Origin: CAZBDU01 sp964490725
GTDB taxonomy: Bacteria; Spirochaetota; Spirochaetia; SZUA-6; DRHE01
Reading direction: 5' to 3'
Assembly: GCA_964490725.1 (NCBI GenBank)
Contig: CAZBDU010000013.1
Span: 27,194 to 91,193 of the forward strand
DNA: 64,000 nucleotides
Both the position numbers and the translations under genes were made by a program. The notes under the pieces were generated by a model. The model was not told the origin of the DNA. It was given only the letters and a program-made list of their open reading frames with translations, and did no database searches. This document shows, in pieces, positions 17,169 through 25,831 of this stretch; within the stretch, counting starts at the first letter, position 1; every line of letters begins with the position of its first letter.

Positions 17169-17520
17169 TCACGATTGCTCCTGTCGACCGGTGATGTTCA
17201 CCATCCATTCGACGCCAAACCTGTCGGTGAGCATGCCAAACGCGTCTCCCCAGGGGGCCTTGGCAAGCGGCTCTCGGATCGTGGCGCCGGAGGAGAGCTT
17301 CTCCCAGTAGCCACGCAGTTCCGCTTCGTTGTCGCCGGAGAGGGATATGCTCACGTTGGTCCCCGGAGGATGCTCCATCCTGTTCGGAATGTCTGCGGCC
17401 ATGAGCGTGATGCCATTGTCCGCTTCCAGCAGGGAGTTTGCCGCCAGAGACCCTGTAGAATGTCATGGCCTCGCGAGCGTTGTCCTTGAACCCGATGTAC
17501 GGATTCAGCCTGGTCTGCAC
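17169..17520 (-). pseudogene. PhnB-like VOC protein with internal deletion
   Basis: The start (GTG at 17520) gives LNPYIGFKDNAREAMTFY and reaches GGKLP. The normal next 25-30 residues are missing and the frame changes. The rest resumes as LEADNGITLMAADIPN, SISLSGDNEAELRGYWEKL and DRFGVEWMVNITGRQEQS to the stop at 17169. This is the PhnB/3-demethylubiquinone-methyltransferase-like VOC family. A lost codon near FYR and the internal deletion make it non-functional. Unlike the YCII neighbour, a single sequencing error cannot explain it. Confidence 0.7.
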
Positions 17521-17714
17521 AAGCGCCTCCTTGGGAAATGGTCCGCTGCGTTACGCTGCCTCCGGGCTCCATCCCCACGAGATAGTCGATTGGGTGGAGC
17601 AGAAATCGACTGAGACAGTGATGGTTCCAGCCCGGCTACCCGCTCGTGCAGGGCTCCCGCCCCTGCCCGGCAACCCCAAAGCCCACCATTGCACGCCTTC
17701 TCTTTGAAAGGTTT

Positions 17715-18086
17715 TCAAGACGTCCGGAGATCGAAATCGTCGCTTCTGACGTCAAGACATCCCGAGGTTTTCTTTCCCGGGGATGATAGAGACTGTGCAT
17801 CTTCTTCAGGTCCTCGAGCGGTTGAGGCGGAGCCTCCCGTCCCGGCGCCGGTGAAAGCCTCCCCTTCAGCAATCTGAAACCGCTGCTCCAGCCGCTGCCC
17901 CAGGCCATTGGCGTAGCCGCCCAGCCGGCGGCACATCCACGCTGTCGCTCCAGCCAGCCGTTTCAGGCGGCGCTGCCTGCGGATGCGGGCCTGTTCCTCG
18001 AGCGCCCGGTATATGGACGCGTTCTTCTCCCAGGCGAGCTGCCGCAGGCGATGATTGAGCATGACTTCGTACATGCTCCCGTACAT
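17715..18086 (-). CDS. small hypothetical basic protein
   Basis: I do not recognise this 123-residue protein. It has a strong ribosome site (AAAGGGGG, about six bases before the ATG at 18086). The first 75 residues look like a real helical, basic protein (LNHRLRQLAWEKNASIYR, then RRQRRLKRLAGATAWMCRRL), while the rest is low-complexity and may be readthrough past a natural end. It is divergent from the WYL regulator gene, with about 160 AT-rich bases between, so it could be its target. Confidence 0.5.
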   Translation of the reverse strand: MYGSMYEVMLNHRLRQLAWEKNASIYRALEEQARIRRQRRLKRLAGATAWMCRRLGGYANGLGQRLEQRFQIAEGEAFTGAGTGGSASTARGPEEDAQSLSSPGKKTSGCLDVRSDDFDLRTS

Positions 18087-18249
18087 AATGTCCCCCTTTC
18101 GACCGTGCCCGGTTCCTTGATTTCGTCTTCAGGAAAAGTTACTCTTGAAAGAGGACATACTCGGTCCTCATTAAATTTGTTTTCGGGTGTTTTTCTTTGC
18201 TTTTTTCCTGATCGAGGTTCCGGGGTGATGCCCGGGGAGGGTTCAGGCC

Positions 18250-19197
18250 ATGTACCATCCTACCGGCCGCGTGCTGACCGTGCTGGAGCTGCTACAGTCG
18301 CGACCCGGCATCACCGGCCCGCAGCTGGCGATGAGGCTGGAAACCGACGTTCGTACGGTGCGCCGCTACGTCTCCAAGCTCCAGGACGTCGGCATTCCCG
18401 TGGAAGCGAATCCCGGGCGCTACGGAGGATACCGCCTGAGACCCGGTTACAAGCTGCCCCCGCTGATTTTCAGCGAAGAGGAGGCCACCGCGATCGTGCT
18501 CGGCCTCATAGGAAGCTCCTGGCTCGAGGTCGAGCAGTCCCGGGCCGCCGTGTCGGGGGCGATATCGAAGATCACCCGGGTGCTGCCGCAAGAAGCCCGG
18601 GAACGCCTCGACTCGCTCTCCTCGCTCCTGATCCTGGACACCCGGCGAAAGAGGTCCCAGCCCGATGCGGCCCTGCTCATCCGCCTGAGCGAAGCGGTCC
18701 AGGCCCGCCAGGCGGTCGACATGCGTTACACGGCGGACGAACGGACCACGCTCAGGGTGGTCGAACCCTACGGGCTGATCGGCCGGGCGGGATGCTGGTA
18801 CCTGGTGGGCTACTGCCGGTTGAGGCAGGATTACCGCACCTTCCGGCTGGACCGCATCGACGCGCTCGACGTTCTGGAAGAACACTTCACCCGCAACGAG
18901 GACTTCGATTACGAGGCGTACGTCGCCGAGCACGTGGAAACCTATCCCGGTAGCAAGCGGTACCGGGTGGTGTTCAAGGCCGACCTGGAGACCGTGCGGA
19001 GAAGGATCCCCCCCGCCGACGGTCCGCTCACCGAGAGTCCCGAGGGGATCGTCTTCGACGGGCGTACCGACGATTACGATTACGGGGCCCGACGCCTCAT
19101 CCGGCTGGAAATCCCCTTCGTGGTGAAGGATCCCCCAGAGCTGAAGGAAGCCCTGCTGGCCATCGTCCGCGAGCTCCGCCTCAGCGCGCAAGCCTGA
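18250..19197 (+). CDS. WYL-domain transcriptional regulator (YafY/DeoR-like HTH)
   Basis: A 315-residue regulator. Residues 1-60 form a winged helix-turn-helix (GRVLTVLELLQSRPGITG, then RTVRRYVSKLQDVGIPVEA). A central WYL domain follows (AVQARQAVDMRYTAD about 155, VEPYGLIGRAGCWYLVGYC about 175, FRLDRIDALDVLEEHF about 199). The C-terminal WCX segment ends with LKEALLAIVRELRL. WYL domains bind nucleic acids or small ligands. The ATG at 18250 gives the usual family start. It faces away from the small basic-protein gene and probably regulates that divergent region. Confidence 0.9.
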   Translation: MYHPTGRVLTVLELLQSRPGITGPQLAMRLETDVRTVRRYVSKLQDVGIPVEANPGRYGGYRLRPGYKLPPLIFSEEEATAIVLGLIGSSWLEVEQSRAAVSGAISKITRVLPQEARERLDSLSSLLILDTRRKRSQPDAALLIRLSEAVQARQAVDMRYTADERTTLRVVEPYGLIGRAGCWYLVGYCRLRQDYRTFRLDRIDALDVLEEHFTRNEDFDYEAYVAEHVETYPGSKRYRVVFKADLETVRRRIPPADGPLTESPEGIVFDGRTDDYDYGARRLIRLEIPFVVKDPPELKEALLAIVRELRLSAQA

Positions 19198-19273
19198 AGA
19201 CTATGGGTGACGCAAGGAACCGTTGATGACACTTTGGGTACGCGATGGTCAATCGAATCGGGACTCGAACCTG

Positions 19274-19410
19274 GTGAAAAGACTAACCAAGCACGGGAAC
19301 AGTCTGGCGCTGGTCATCGATCGGGCGGTCCTCGATCTGCTCAAGATCGATCGCGACACTCCCTTGGATATCTCGACTGATGGTGAGGTCCTCGTAGTAT
19401 CGGCCTGCGG
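19274..19410 (+). pseudogene. AbrB/MazE-type antitoxin fragment
   Basis: From a GTG at 19274 the sequence KRLTKHGNSLALVIDRAV, LKIDRDTPLDIS and GEVLVVSA is the complete AbrB-like DNA-binding swapped-hairpin of a MazE/SpoVT-AbrB antitoxin. After VVSA the frame continues into unrelated residues, so the C-terminal toxin-binding tail is missing. No toxin gene follows. It is probably a relic; the DNA-binding half could still fold. Confidence 0.6.
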
Positions 19411-19526
19411 GATCTCGGGCCGCTGCAGTCTGCTTTGGCGATGCCTGCGAAAACGGGTCCCCTGCGCTGCGTTCCCCGGAGGCAGCCCCGCAGGAAAGCT
19501 CGCGGGGTGCGGCGAACGGGAGCCTG

Positions 19527-20060
19527 CTACGCCGGGGGCGCCGGCGGCCCGGCCACCTGCAGCCCGATCAGCTCCTCGACGGTGACATCCCGCTTGGCCA
19601 GGTTGGCCACCACCTGTCCCCTGAGCATGACCACGAGCCGGTCGGCAACGGCGTAGACGTCGTGAAGGTTGTGGGTCACGAAGATGCCGGCGATGTCCTC
19701 CTCCTTCAGCCTTTCGATGAAGCTCAACACCCGCTGCACCCCGGTGACCGCCAGGGCCAGCACGTGGTGAACGACGTAGTAGGTGTCGCGGACCGAAGAG
19801 CAGCCGCCGGCGAGGAGGTCGAACAGCCTCTCGGTCACCGCCGCCAGGGTGTAGCGGTCACCCCCGCGGGCGGCGAGAATCAGCTGCGTCTCCAGCTCCT
19901 GAGGTCCGGGATTCACCCGGCAGCTCAATCGGGGAGATGCCCGCTCCGCCGGTGGGGGGGTCTCCTTGACGCAGAAGTCCATCTTCTTCTGCGGCCGGCT
20001 TGCCGAATGCCGCCTCCCCCCCGCGTGCAGCTCCCCGACGGAACCGGCAGCCGCCTGCAT
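19527..20060 (-). pseudogene. chimeric remnant ending in a sugar ABC ATPase C-terminus
   Basis: The last 70 residues are plainly the end of an RbsA/FrcA-type ABC ATPase: GIFVTHNLHDVYAVADRLVV contains the H-loop, followed by VTVEELIGLQVAG. Walker A, C-loop and Walker B are absent. The preceding 60 residues (LETQLILAARGGDRYTLAAV, then RDTYYVVHHVLALAVTG) look like a helical sensor segment of the type that precedes AraC-type or kinase modules, but I cannot name it. The N-terminal 35 residues are low-complexity. I read this as two unrelated gene ends joined by deletion. Confidence 0.5.
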
Positions 20061-20597
20061 TGAGTATAGGCAGGACAGGCCGCCTCCACCTATAGCCGGA
20101 TGTGACTAACTGTCCGGGTGGTATCGGGTTAGCTGATACTGGCAGCAAGAGTTGGAACTGCCCTTAACCCTCTACTCTTTGAACCGAAGCTCTTTGGGCA
20201 AATCCTCCTCGCCCCCACCCCTGCCGTGCCGCCGCTCTTCGGCCTCATCCTCGCGACCTTCGTGCTCGCGGACGATCAGAAGTACGGGCATTTCTTCCGG
20301 GACCACGGAATTCGCAAGGTGATCTTCGCATTCCAGGGCCGGCCGAGGCTGTACAACGATCTTGCCACCGCCGGCGCATCCGTGCGCCGTGTGGCCTTGC
20401 ATGCAGGGGAGCTCGCCGGCGAGGGGGCCAAGGCGCCTAGGTGCTGGCCGGGGAGTGACCGCGGGCCGCCGGAACGCGCTTGCGCGCCGGCGGAAAGGGG
20501 GCCTCCCCCAGCTGCAACCCCAGCGAGCCCTGGAGCATCCTGGCGGACATACGCCTGCCCATGAGCACGCTGGTCTGGGCTCACCTGCGGCCAGCTT
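20061..20597. other. no supported gene; possible coding remnant
   Basis: On the + strand from about 20136 to 20400 one frame has coding-like base use and reads TALNPLLFEPKLFGQILL, LFGLILATFVLADDQKYG and FFRDHGIRKVIFAFQG. It has no proper start and dissolves after about 20400. I do not recognise it. On the minus strand just before 20598 a 40-residue Arg-rich frame is also unassignable. This is probably the debris-filled edge of the accessory region. Confidence 0.35.
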
Positions 20598-21467
20598 CTA
20601 GTCCTTCTTTCCCGGGCGTTGCCGGGGGCTGAGGGCCCCCGCTACATCGCCGAAGCGGGTCAGCTTGGCCTTGCTCTTTGCGGCCATGAGCTCATCGTAG
20701 CGCCGGTCATCCACCATGGCCACGAGTCGGCAGATGCTGGACTCCCCATCCACGAACCTCCATGGGAAGCAGCCAATGACCACCCGCTGGTTCAAGAGAA
20801 GATCTATGTCCCCTCCGGCGCACTCCAGGTGGATGATGCCGTGGTTGAACATCTCGATATGCATCAGTTGGTACTTGTCCTCGGGGAAGGCCTCCTCCAG
20901 GCTCCGACCGAACTTCTGGCGGAAGAAGGCATCGGCCTCCCGTGCCTGTCTGGGCATCCAGTTGCGGATAATTGTGTTCATCGGGTGATCTGCACTGCCG
21001 CAGTCTACGGCGATCCAGCGGATCCTTTTTCTTTTGGCCCATTCGGCGAACTCCCGGTCGGGGCCCGGGTGCTTCACCATGTAGCGGATCTCGTCAGCGG
21101 TGGGCTGGTCCCAACCGTAGTGATGGTAGCCGGTATGAATGACCAGAATGTCTCCCTCCTTCACTTCCACCCGCTCCTCTACCTGGGCTGAGGTATACAC
21201 ATCGTAGTCCTGGGTGCAATCCGACAGATCCACTACCACCCCTTCATGCACCAGAAAGTCCATGTCCAGAGAGGCGATGTCCTTGCCGGGCGTATGAAAG
21301 TGAATCTCCCCGTCCAGATGCGTGCCCACGTGGTTGGAGTGGGTCAGCAACTGTCCGTTGGCTCCATTGGGCGCCAGCCGTTTGAAGTACTTCACCTGTA
21401 GGGGTTCGTAGGTCGGCCAGGGCGGCGTGGCGATGCCGATCGGGATGGTCAGGTCAATGAATTTCAC
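20598..21467 (-). CDS. cyclase-family metal hydrolase, copy A
   Basis: A 289-residue member of the cyclase family (kynurenine formamidase/isatin hydrolase fold), which hydrolyses cyclic or N-formyl amides with Mn or Zn. The metal motif SNHVGTHLDGEIHF (about residues 44-57) is intact, with later ligands expected around HIEMFNHGIIHLE. The start ATG overlaps the DUF1116 stop (ATGA). It is the last gene of the 26-gene operon. A paralogous pair (cyclase plus DUF1116) stands near the operon's other end. A ring-opening role on an N-heterocycle or cyclic imide is inferred. Confidence 0.88.
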   Translation of the reverse strand: MKFIDLTIPIGIATPPWPTYEPLQVKYFKRLAPNGANGQLLTHSNHVGTHLDGEIHFHTPGKDIASLDMDFLVHEGVVVDLSDCTQDYDVYTSAQVEERVEVKEGDILVIHTGYHHYGWDQPTADEIRYMVKHPGPDREFAEWAKRKRIRWIAVDCGSADHPMNTIIRNWMPRQAREADAFFRQKFGRSLEEAFPEDKYQLMHIEMFNHGIIHLECAGGDIDLLLNQRVVIGCFPWRFVDGESSICRLVAMVDDRRYDELMAAKSKAKLTRFGDVAGALSPRQRPGKKD

Positions 21468-22744
21468 GGTTTCCTCCTGTGCTCACGCTGAATCTCGCCT
21501 TCTCCGTACTCCTGCACGAAGGTCTCGAAGGCTTCCTGAAAACAGGCCAGGGGCGGTTTGACCAACCCCGCGCCCACCATGCCGATCCCCGGCTCGCGGT
21601 GGGCGATCCCGGTGTTCACGGCCGGCAGAATCCCGGTTTCCACCACCTTGACCAAGTCAATCGCGGTGGGGGTGCCCCGGAAATCCAGGATAGGGATCCG
21701 GTAGGCGTCGTTCTCGGCCGTGGTGATCTCGTACATGGACTGGCTGACGTTGAGGGCCTCGCGGGGGCTGCCGCCTACGAACTTGACAATGGCCGGGGCC
21801 GCAGCCATGGCAAAACCGCCGATGCCGGCTGTCTCGGTGATCACCGAATCCCCTATGTCGGGGGCCGCGTCCGCCGCGGAGAAGCCCGGAAGATAGAGCC
21901 CGTCGACCGTGCTGGCCGGGGCGGTGAACCAACCCTCCCCCAGGCCCGACACGCGGATGCCGAAATCGGTGCCGTTGCGCGCCATGGTCCAAATCACTGA
22001 GCTGCCCTCGATGCCGGCTGCAGCGTCAGCGGTGCACTTGCAGGCCGGCATGGACAGGTTCAGGAAAAAGTGGTCGTTGCCGTGCATGAAGGAGAGCACT
22101 CGGGCGATCGCCTCACGGTCCGCATCGAGCCTGACCAGGTGGGGAGCCAGTTCCCGAATCAGCAGGGAGGTGCCGGCGCGGTTGCGGTTGTGCCCTTCGT
22201 CGCCCATCTGCAGGGCCTGGGCGATCAGGCTCTTCATGTCAATCTCTCCATGGCGCCGCAAGGCGGCCCGCAGCAGGGGCGCCAGCTCGGCGGCCATCCA
22301 GCGCAACCGCTCGATCACCTCATCGGAAAAGGCTCCGTAGCGCAAAACCTTGCCCAGCCCCTCGTTGAGGGTGCAGAACGCGCGGTTGCCGAAGCTCCTG
22401 TTCTCCAAGACCCACACCGGCATGCTCCAGCCGAGCACGCCGGCCATCGGCCCCACGGCGGAATGGTGATGGCAGGGTTCGAAGGCGATCTGCCCGGAGG
22501 CGGCCAGCCGCTGCGCTGCTTCGGGGTCAGAAGCCAGACCCTCGAGGATCAGGGCGCCGATCACGGCTCCACGCATGGGGCCGCACATTCGCTCCCAGCC
22601 CACGGGGGGCCCGGCGTGCAGGATGAGATTGCGGCGCAGGCCAGGGACCACCTCTGCGGCGGTGGCGATGTCCACCAGGGTGGGTTTGCTCCCCAGCATC
22701 CGGGAGGCGGCTTCCTGGTTGGCCTTCACGATCCGCGAGTGCAT
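21464..22744 (-). CDS. DUF1116 protein, AllG/YlbE-like, copy A
   Basis: A 426-residue DUF1116 protein, the family of E. coli YlbE (AllG), a component of oxamate carbamoyltransferase with FdrA (AllF) and YlbF (AllH). Conserved family stretches are LILHAGPPVGWERMCGPM near residue 40, GDEGHNRNRAGTSLLIREL near 180, MHGNDHFFLNLSM near 220, and LDFRGTPTAIDLVKVVETG followed by NTGIAHREPGIGMVGAGLV at the end. A strong AAGGAGG precedes the start. FdrA in two pieces is immediately upstream and DUF2877 two genes further, so the whole complex is here. It probably performs carbamoyl transfer/phosphorolysis on an operon-specific substrate. Confidence 0.9.
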   Translation of the reverse strand: MHSRIVKANQEAASRMLGSKPTLVDIATAAEVVPGLRRNLILHAGPPVGWERMCGPMRGAVIGALILEGLASDPEAAQRLAASGQIAFEPCHHHSAVGPMAGVLGWSMPVWVLENRSFGNRAFCTLNEGLGKVLRYGAFSDEVIERLRWMAAELAPLLRAALRRHGEIDMKSLIAQALQMGDEGHNRNRAGTSLLIRELAPHLVRLDADREAIARVLSFMHGNDHFFLNLSMPACKCTADAAAGIEGSSVIWTMARNGTDFGIRVSGLGEGWFTAPASTVDGLYLPGFSAADAAPDIGDSVITETAGIGGFAMAAAPAIVKFVGGSPREALNVSQSMYEITTAENDAYRIPILDFRGTPTAIDLVKVVETGILPAVNTGIAHREPGIGMVGAGLVKPPLACFQEAFETFVQEYGEGEIQREHRRKP

Positions 22745-22753
22745 GGCGCCTCC

Positions 22754-22939
22754 TTATCGCCCCAGCCGGCGCAGCAGCCCGAGCAGGCGCTCGTCGCCGC
22801 CGGCAGGGGGGCGCCAGGCCATCTGCAATACTGTCACCCCTTGGCGCTGCAAGCTCTGCGCAAATAACTCCAGCCCCATGTTGATGCACTGAAGCTCGCC
22901 TGTGAACAGATCGCTGATTTTCCCGACGTCCGGTGTCAT
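22754..22939 (-). CDS. detached C-terminal domain of FdrA
   Basis: A 61-residue protein starting MTPDVGKISDLFTGELQCIN and containing NMGLELFAQSLQRQGV and WRPPAGGDERLLGLLRRL. This matches the last 50 or so residues of E. coli FdrA (INIGLRSFALEL ... WSPVAGGNKKLARLLERL), recalled from memory. The ATG at 22939 overlaps the stop of the large FdrA gene (ATGA), so the two parts are made together. FdrA is therefore split, or was never fused, in this organism. Confidence 0.75.
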   Translation of the reverse strand: MTPDVGKISDLFTGELQCINMGLELFAQSLQRQGVTVLQMAWRPPAGGDERLLGLLRRLGR

Positions 22940-24525
22940 GGTGCCGTCTCCTCTTTCTCCCGTCGCGCCCGCAAAATGCGGCAGCTCAACCGAGCCGCCT
23001 GGTAGTTGGAGGGCATCACCAGGCAACCGACAGAGGCCAGTTTCGCTGTCTGCCGCTCCAGATTCTGCGGATCCCCTTCCGTTCCAGTAACCGAAGCGAT
23101 CATAGCCAGCGCACCGCCGCGTCGTTTTGCCTTGGCCGAGGCCTCCCGCATGCTATTCAGCAGGGCTCCGGCCGGATCAGGGTGCGAACCGTAGCCCAGA
23201 ACGAAGTCCAGGAGCAGCACGGCCACTTCAGGATCTTCGGCTTCCTTCAGGATACGCTCGGCACGGAGGCTGGGATCAATCATCGGGTGCGGCCGCCCCA
23301 CGGTGAACACGTCGTCGCCCAGGTCTACGATTGTATGAGCCTGCGATCGCCAGGGGTCGCTCAGTCGCAGCTCAGCCCGAAGCTGATTGGTGGAGTAAAC
23401 CTCGCCGATCTCCTGCTCCAGCAGGGAAAGGGCCTCATCGGCAAGAGTTCCACCGGAGAAGAGCCCGCGCACATAGCGCTGCTCGGCGGCCAGGGCGCCG
23501 CCTGCGCCGGTCACGAGTCGCTGCAGCTCTGGCTCAGGCAGGCTGAGGGCCTGCGGATCGTGAGGCCTGCCCTGCAGCAGGGACACGGCCAACCCAGCAG
23601 CTTCCTCCAGACTGCCGGCCTGGTGGACGCCCTCCGGAAGGCCGGAGCGCCCGGACAATCCCTGTGCCCCGACGAAATGCACCACCCCCGGTTTGCCCGA
23701 GCGCCCCAAACGGCTTAGCACTTTGCGGGCCACCTCCGGAGCCGGAGGCTTGGAGATGAGCACGATGATGTCGGTGTGGGGGTCTCGTTTGAGCGCTTCG
23801 ATCCCCATGAGCATGGTGGAGCCGCCCACCTCCGGGCTCAAGTCCCGGCCCCCGGTGCCGATCGCCTGGGAAACCCCGCTGCCCAGCCGATGCAGCAGGC
23901 AGGCAACCTCCTGCAGGCCGGTGCCCGAAGCGGCCACCAGTCCTACGCGGCCGCGGCGCACTTCGTTGGCGAAGCACAGAGGCTTGCCGTCGATTATGGC
24001 GGTACCGCAGTCAGGGCCCATCAGCAGCAGACCCTTGCGGGCGGCCAGGTGTTTGAGAGCTACCTCCTGATCCAGCGGAACGTTGTCCGAGAACAGCATG
24101 ACATGCAGGTCCCGCTCGAGGGCCAGGCGCGCTTCCCGCGCGGCGTATGCTCCGGGGACCGAGATGATCGCCAGGTTGGCTCCAGGCAGCAGCCGCAGCG
24201 CGCCCTCCAGGCTCACTGGACGGTAACCTTCAGCTGAGGCCACCTGCTGTTTCTGCTCGCCGAGAAGCTGGCGCACCCGCGCCAGGGCTTGGGCCGCTGC
24301 GGTTTCGCCCGTCGCCTCCACGGCGATCACCAGGTCGTTCGGGGTGGCCCACTCCAATTCGGGACAGGAAAAACCTATCCGCTCGAGCAGCTCCCGGTTG
24401 GTTTCGGTGGCCATGGCCACCACTGCCTCCGTTATGCCCGGCAGCTTCTTGACTTCGGCGCTGATGAGCATCAGGAAGACGGAATCGTGATAGGAGCCCT
24501 TGGCCACCAGAACCTGTCTCTTCAA
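22936..24525 (-). CDS. fdrA: FdrA (AllF)-like subunit of oxamate carbamoyltransferase, main part
   Basis: A 529-residue protein of the succinyl-CoA-synthetase-like FdrA family. Signatures are VLVAKGSYHDSVFLMLIS at the N-terminus, LMGPDCGTAIIDGKPLCFAN near residue 152, VAASGTGLQEVACLLHRLG near 177, GGRDLSPEVGGSTML near 205, FSGGTLADEA near 350 and VDLGDDVFTVGRPHPMIDP near 400. The start appears to be TTG at 24525, preceded by AGGTGG. It lacks the C-terminal domain present in E. coli FdrA, which is encoded by the next, overlapping gene. With DUF1116 and DUF2877 it should form the carbamoyltransferase complex that turns a carbamoyl-amide into carbamoyl phosphate. Confidence 0.9.
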   Translation of the reverse strand: MKRQVLVAKGSYHDSVFLMLISAEVKKLPGITEAVVAMATETNRELLERIGFSCPELEWATPNDLVIAVEATGETAAAQALARVRQLLGEQKQQVASAEGYRPVSLEGALRLLPGANLAIISVPGAYAAREARLALERDLHVMLFSDNVPLDQEVALKHLAARKGLLLMGPDCGTAIIDGKPLCFANEVRRGRVGLVAASGTGLQEVACLLHRLGSGVSQAIGTGGRDLSPEVGGSTMLMGIEALKRDPHTDIIVLISKPPAPEVARKVLSRLGRSGKPGVVHFVGAQGLSGRSGLPEGVHQAGSLEEAAGLAVSLLQGRPHDPQALSLPEPELQRLVTGAGGALAAEQRYVRGLFSGGTLADEALSLLEQEIGEVYSTNQLRAELRLSDPWRSQAHTIVDLGDDVFTVGRPHPMIDPSLRAERILKEAEDPEVAVLLLDFVLGYGSHPDPAGALLNSMREASAKAKRRGGALAMIASVTGTEGDPQNLERQTAKLASVGCLVMPSNYQAARLSCRILRARREKEETAP

Positions 24526-24538
24526 ACTTCGTTCCCAC

Positions 24539-25831
24539 CTACCGTTGGGCCAGACGGGAAGCCGCCTGCCGCCCCTCGGCGATCAGCCGTTCTTCATCCA
24601 GCCGGGTGAAGCGTTTCCCCTCCAACAGGACTTCGCCGTTTACAATGACGGTATCCACATTCTGAGGCCCGGCGGAGTACACGACCGCTGCTATGGGGTC
24701 GTGCGAGAAGACCGTATTCGGCTGCTGCATATCCAGAATGGTGATATCGGCCAGGTACCCGCGTTTGAGCACTCCGGCCCGGATTCCCAGCGCCCGGGCA
24801 CCGTTCACAGTGGCCATCCTCAACACATCGCGAGCAGTGATCTGGGCGGCATTCATGTGGTGGATCTTCTGCAGGAGAGAGGCGGTCTTCATCTCGCTGA
24901 ACATATCCAGCCGCCCCGTGCTGGCCGCTCCGTCCGTGCCCAGGCAGACATTGGCGCCCGTCCCGGCCAGCCTGCTCAGCGGGGAAACCCCGTCCGCAAT
25001 GTACATGTTGGAGGTGGGGCAGTGCACTGTGCTGGATCGCGCCCGACCGAGTGCCTCGATCTCGTGATCGGCCAGGTTGCAGGAATGCACCCCGATGAAA
25101 CGGCCATCCAGGATCCCCAGCTCGTGCATCAGCTCCGCATCCCGCTTGCCCTCTCGCTGCTGGAGCAGGCGAATGTCCCCCTCGCTCTCGGCCAAATGGA
25201 TATAGAAGAGCCGGCCATACGCGTCCGCCAACTCTTTCGTCTTACTCAACAGCCGAGTGGATACGTAACAGGGATGCATGGGGCCGGGAAATACGTTGGG
25301 GTGTCTTTCCAGCAGCGCCGCGGTGCTCTCAAGGATGCTCGCCTCGTCTTCCAGCAGGCTCGGATTCGCCTCGACCTCATAGAAGCCCCTGGCCAGGAAC
25401 CCGCGAATTCGTGTTTCCGCGAAGGCGGCGAGCACGGTTTCGAAATGGGGATTGCCGTAGTTCATGTCCACAAGGCAGGTCACGCCGGACCGGATGTTCT
25501 CGGCGATGCCGAGCCGTGCCGCTGCCTGCATGTCCGGGGCTGAATACCGGTGCACCACGGGCCAGATCACCCGGCTCAGCCAATCCAGCAGGTTCAAATC
25601 CGCGCCGCGGGTTCGCAAGAACACCTGGAACAGGTGGCAGTGCAGGTTGGCGAAGCCGGGCAGGGCGTATTTCCCGGCTGCCCGGATGAGCTTGTCCGGG
25701 CGAAATGGGGGAGCCTGTGTTCTACCTCCCGCATACTCAATTCGGTTGTCTTCGACGAGCACAATGCCGTCCTGGATCGCCTCGGCATGATCCATGGTGA
25801 TGACCGTGGCTCCCTCGATGGCCAGCTTCAC
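24539..25831 (-). CDS. amidohydrolase (Atz/Trz, SsnA-like deaminase family)
   Basis: A 430-residue cytosolic metal-dependent hydrolase of the aminohydrolase subgroup that includes guanine deaminase, SsnA and chlorohydrolases. Metal-binding pieces are HCHL (about residue 66), YIHLAES (about 207), GVHSCNL (about 240) and LGTDGAAS (about 290). The C-terminal GVLKRGYLADITILD is the usual composite domain. It overlaps the DUF2877 stop by four bases. It may hydrolyse a C-N bond in the imported heterocycle or an intermediate. The substrate is not visible from the sequence. Confidence 0.9.
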   Translation of the reverse strand: MKLAIEGATVITMDHAEAIQDGIVLVEDNRIEYAGGRTQAPPFRPDKLIRAAGKYALPGFANLHCHLFQVFLRTRGADLNLLDWLSRVIWPVVHRYSAPDMQAAARLGIAENIRSGVTCLVDMNYGNPHFETVLAAFAETRIRGFLARGFYEVEANPSLLEDEASILESTAALLERHPNVFPGPMHPCYVSTRLLSKTKELADAYGRLFYIHLAESEGDIRLLQQREGKRDAELMHELGILDGRFIGVHSCNLADHEIEALGRARSSTVHCPTSNMYIADGVSPLSRLAGTGANVCLGTDGAASTGRLDMFSEMKTASLLQKIHHMNAAQITARDVLRMATVNGARALGIRAGVLKRGYLADITILDMQQPNTVFSHDPIAAVVYSAGPQNVDTVIVNGEVLLEGKRFTRLDEERLIAEGRQAASRLAQR

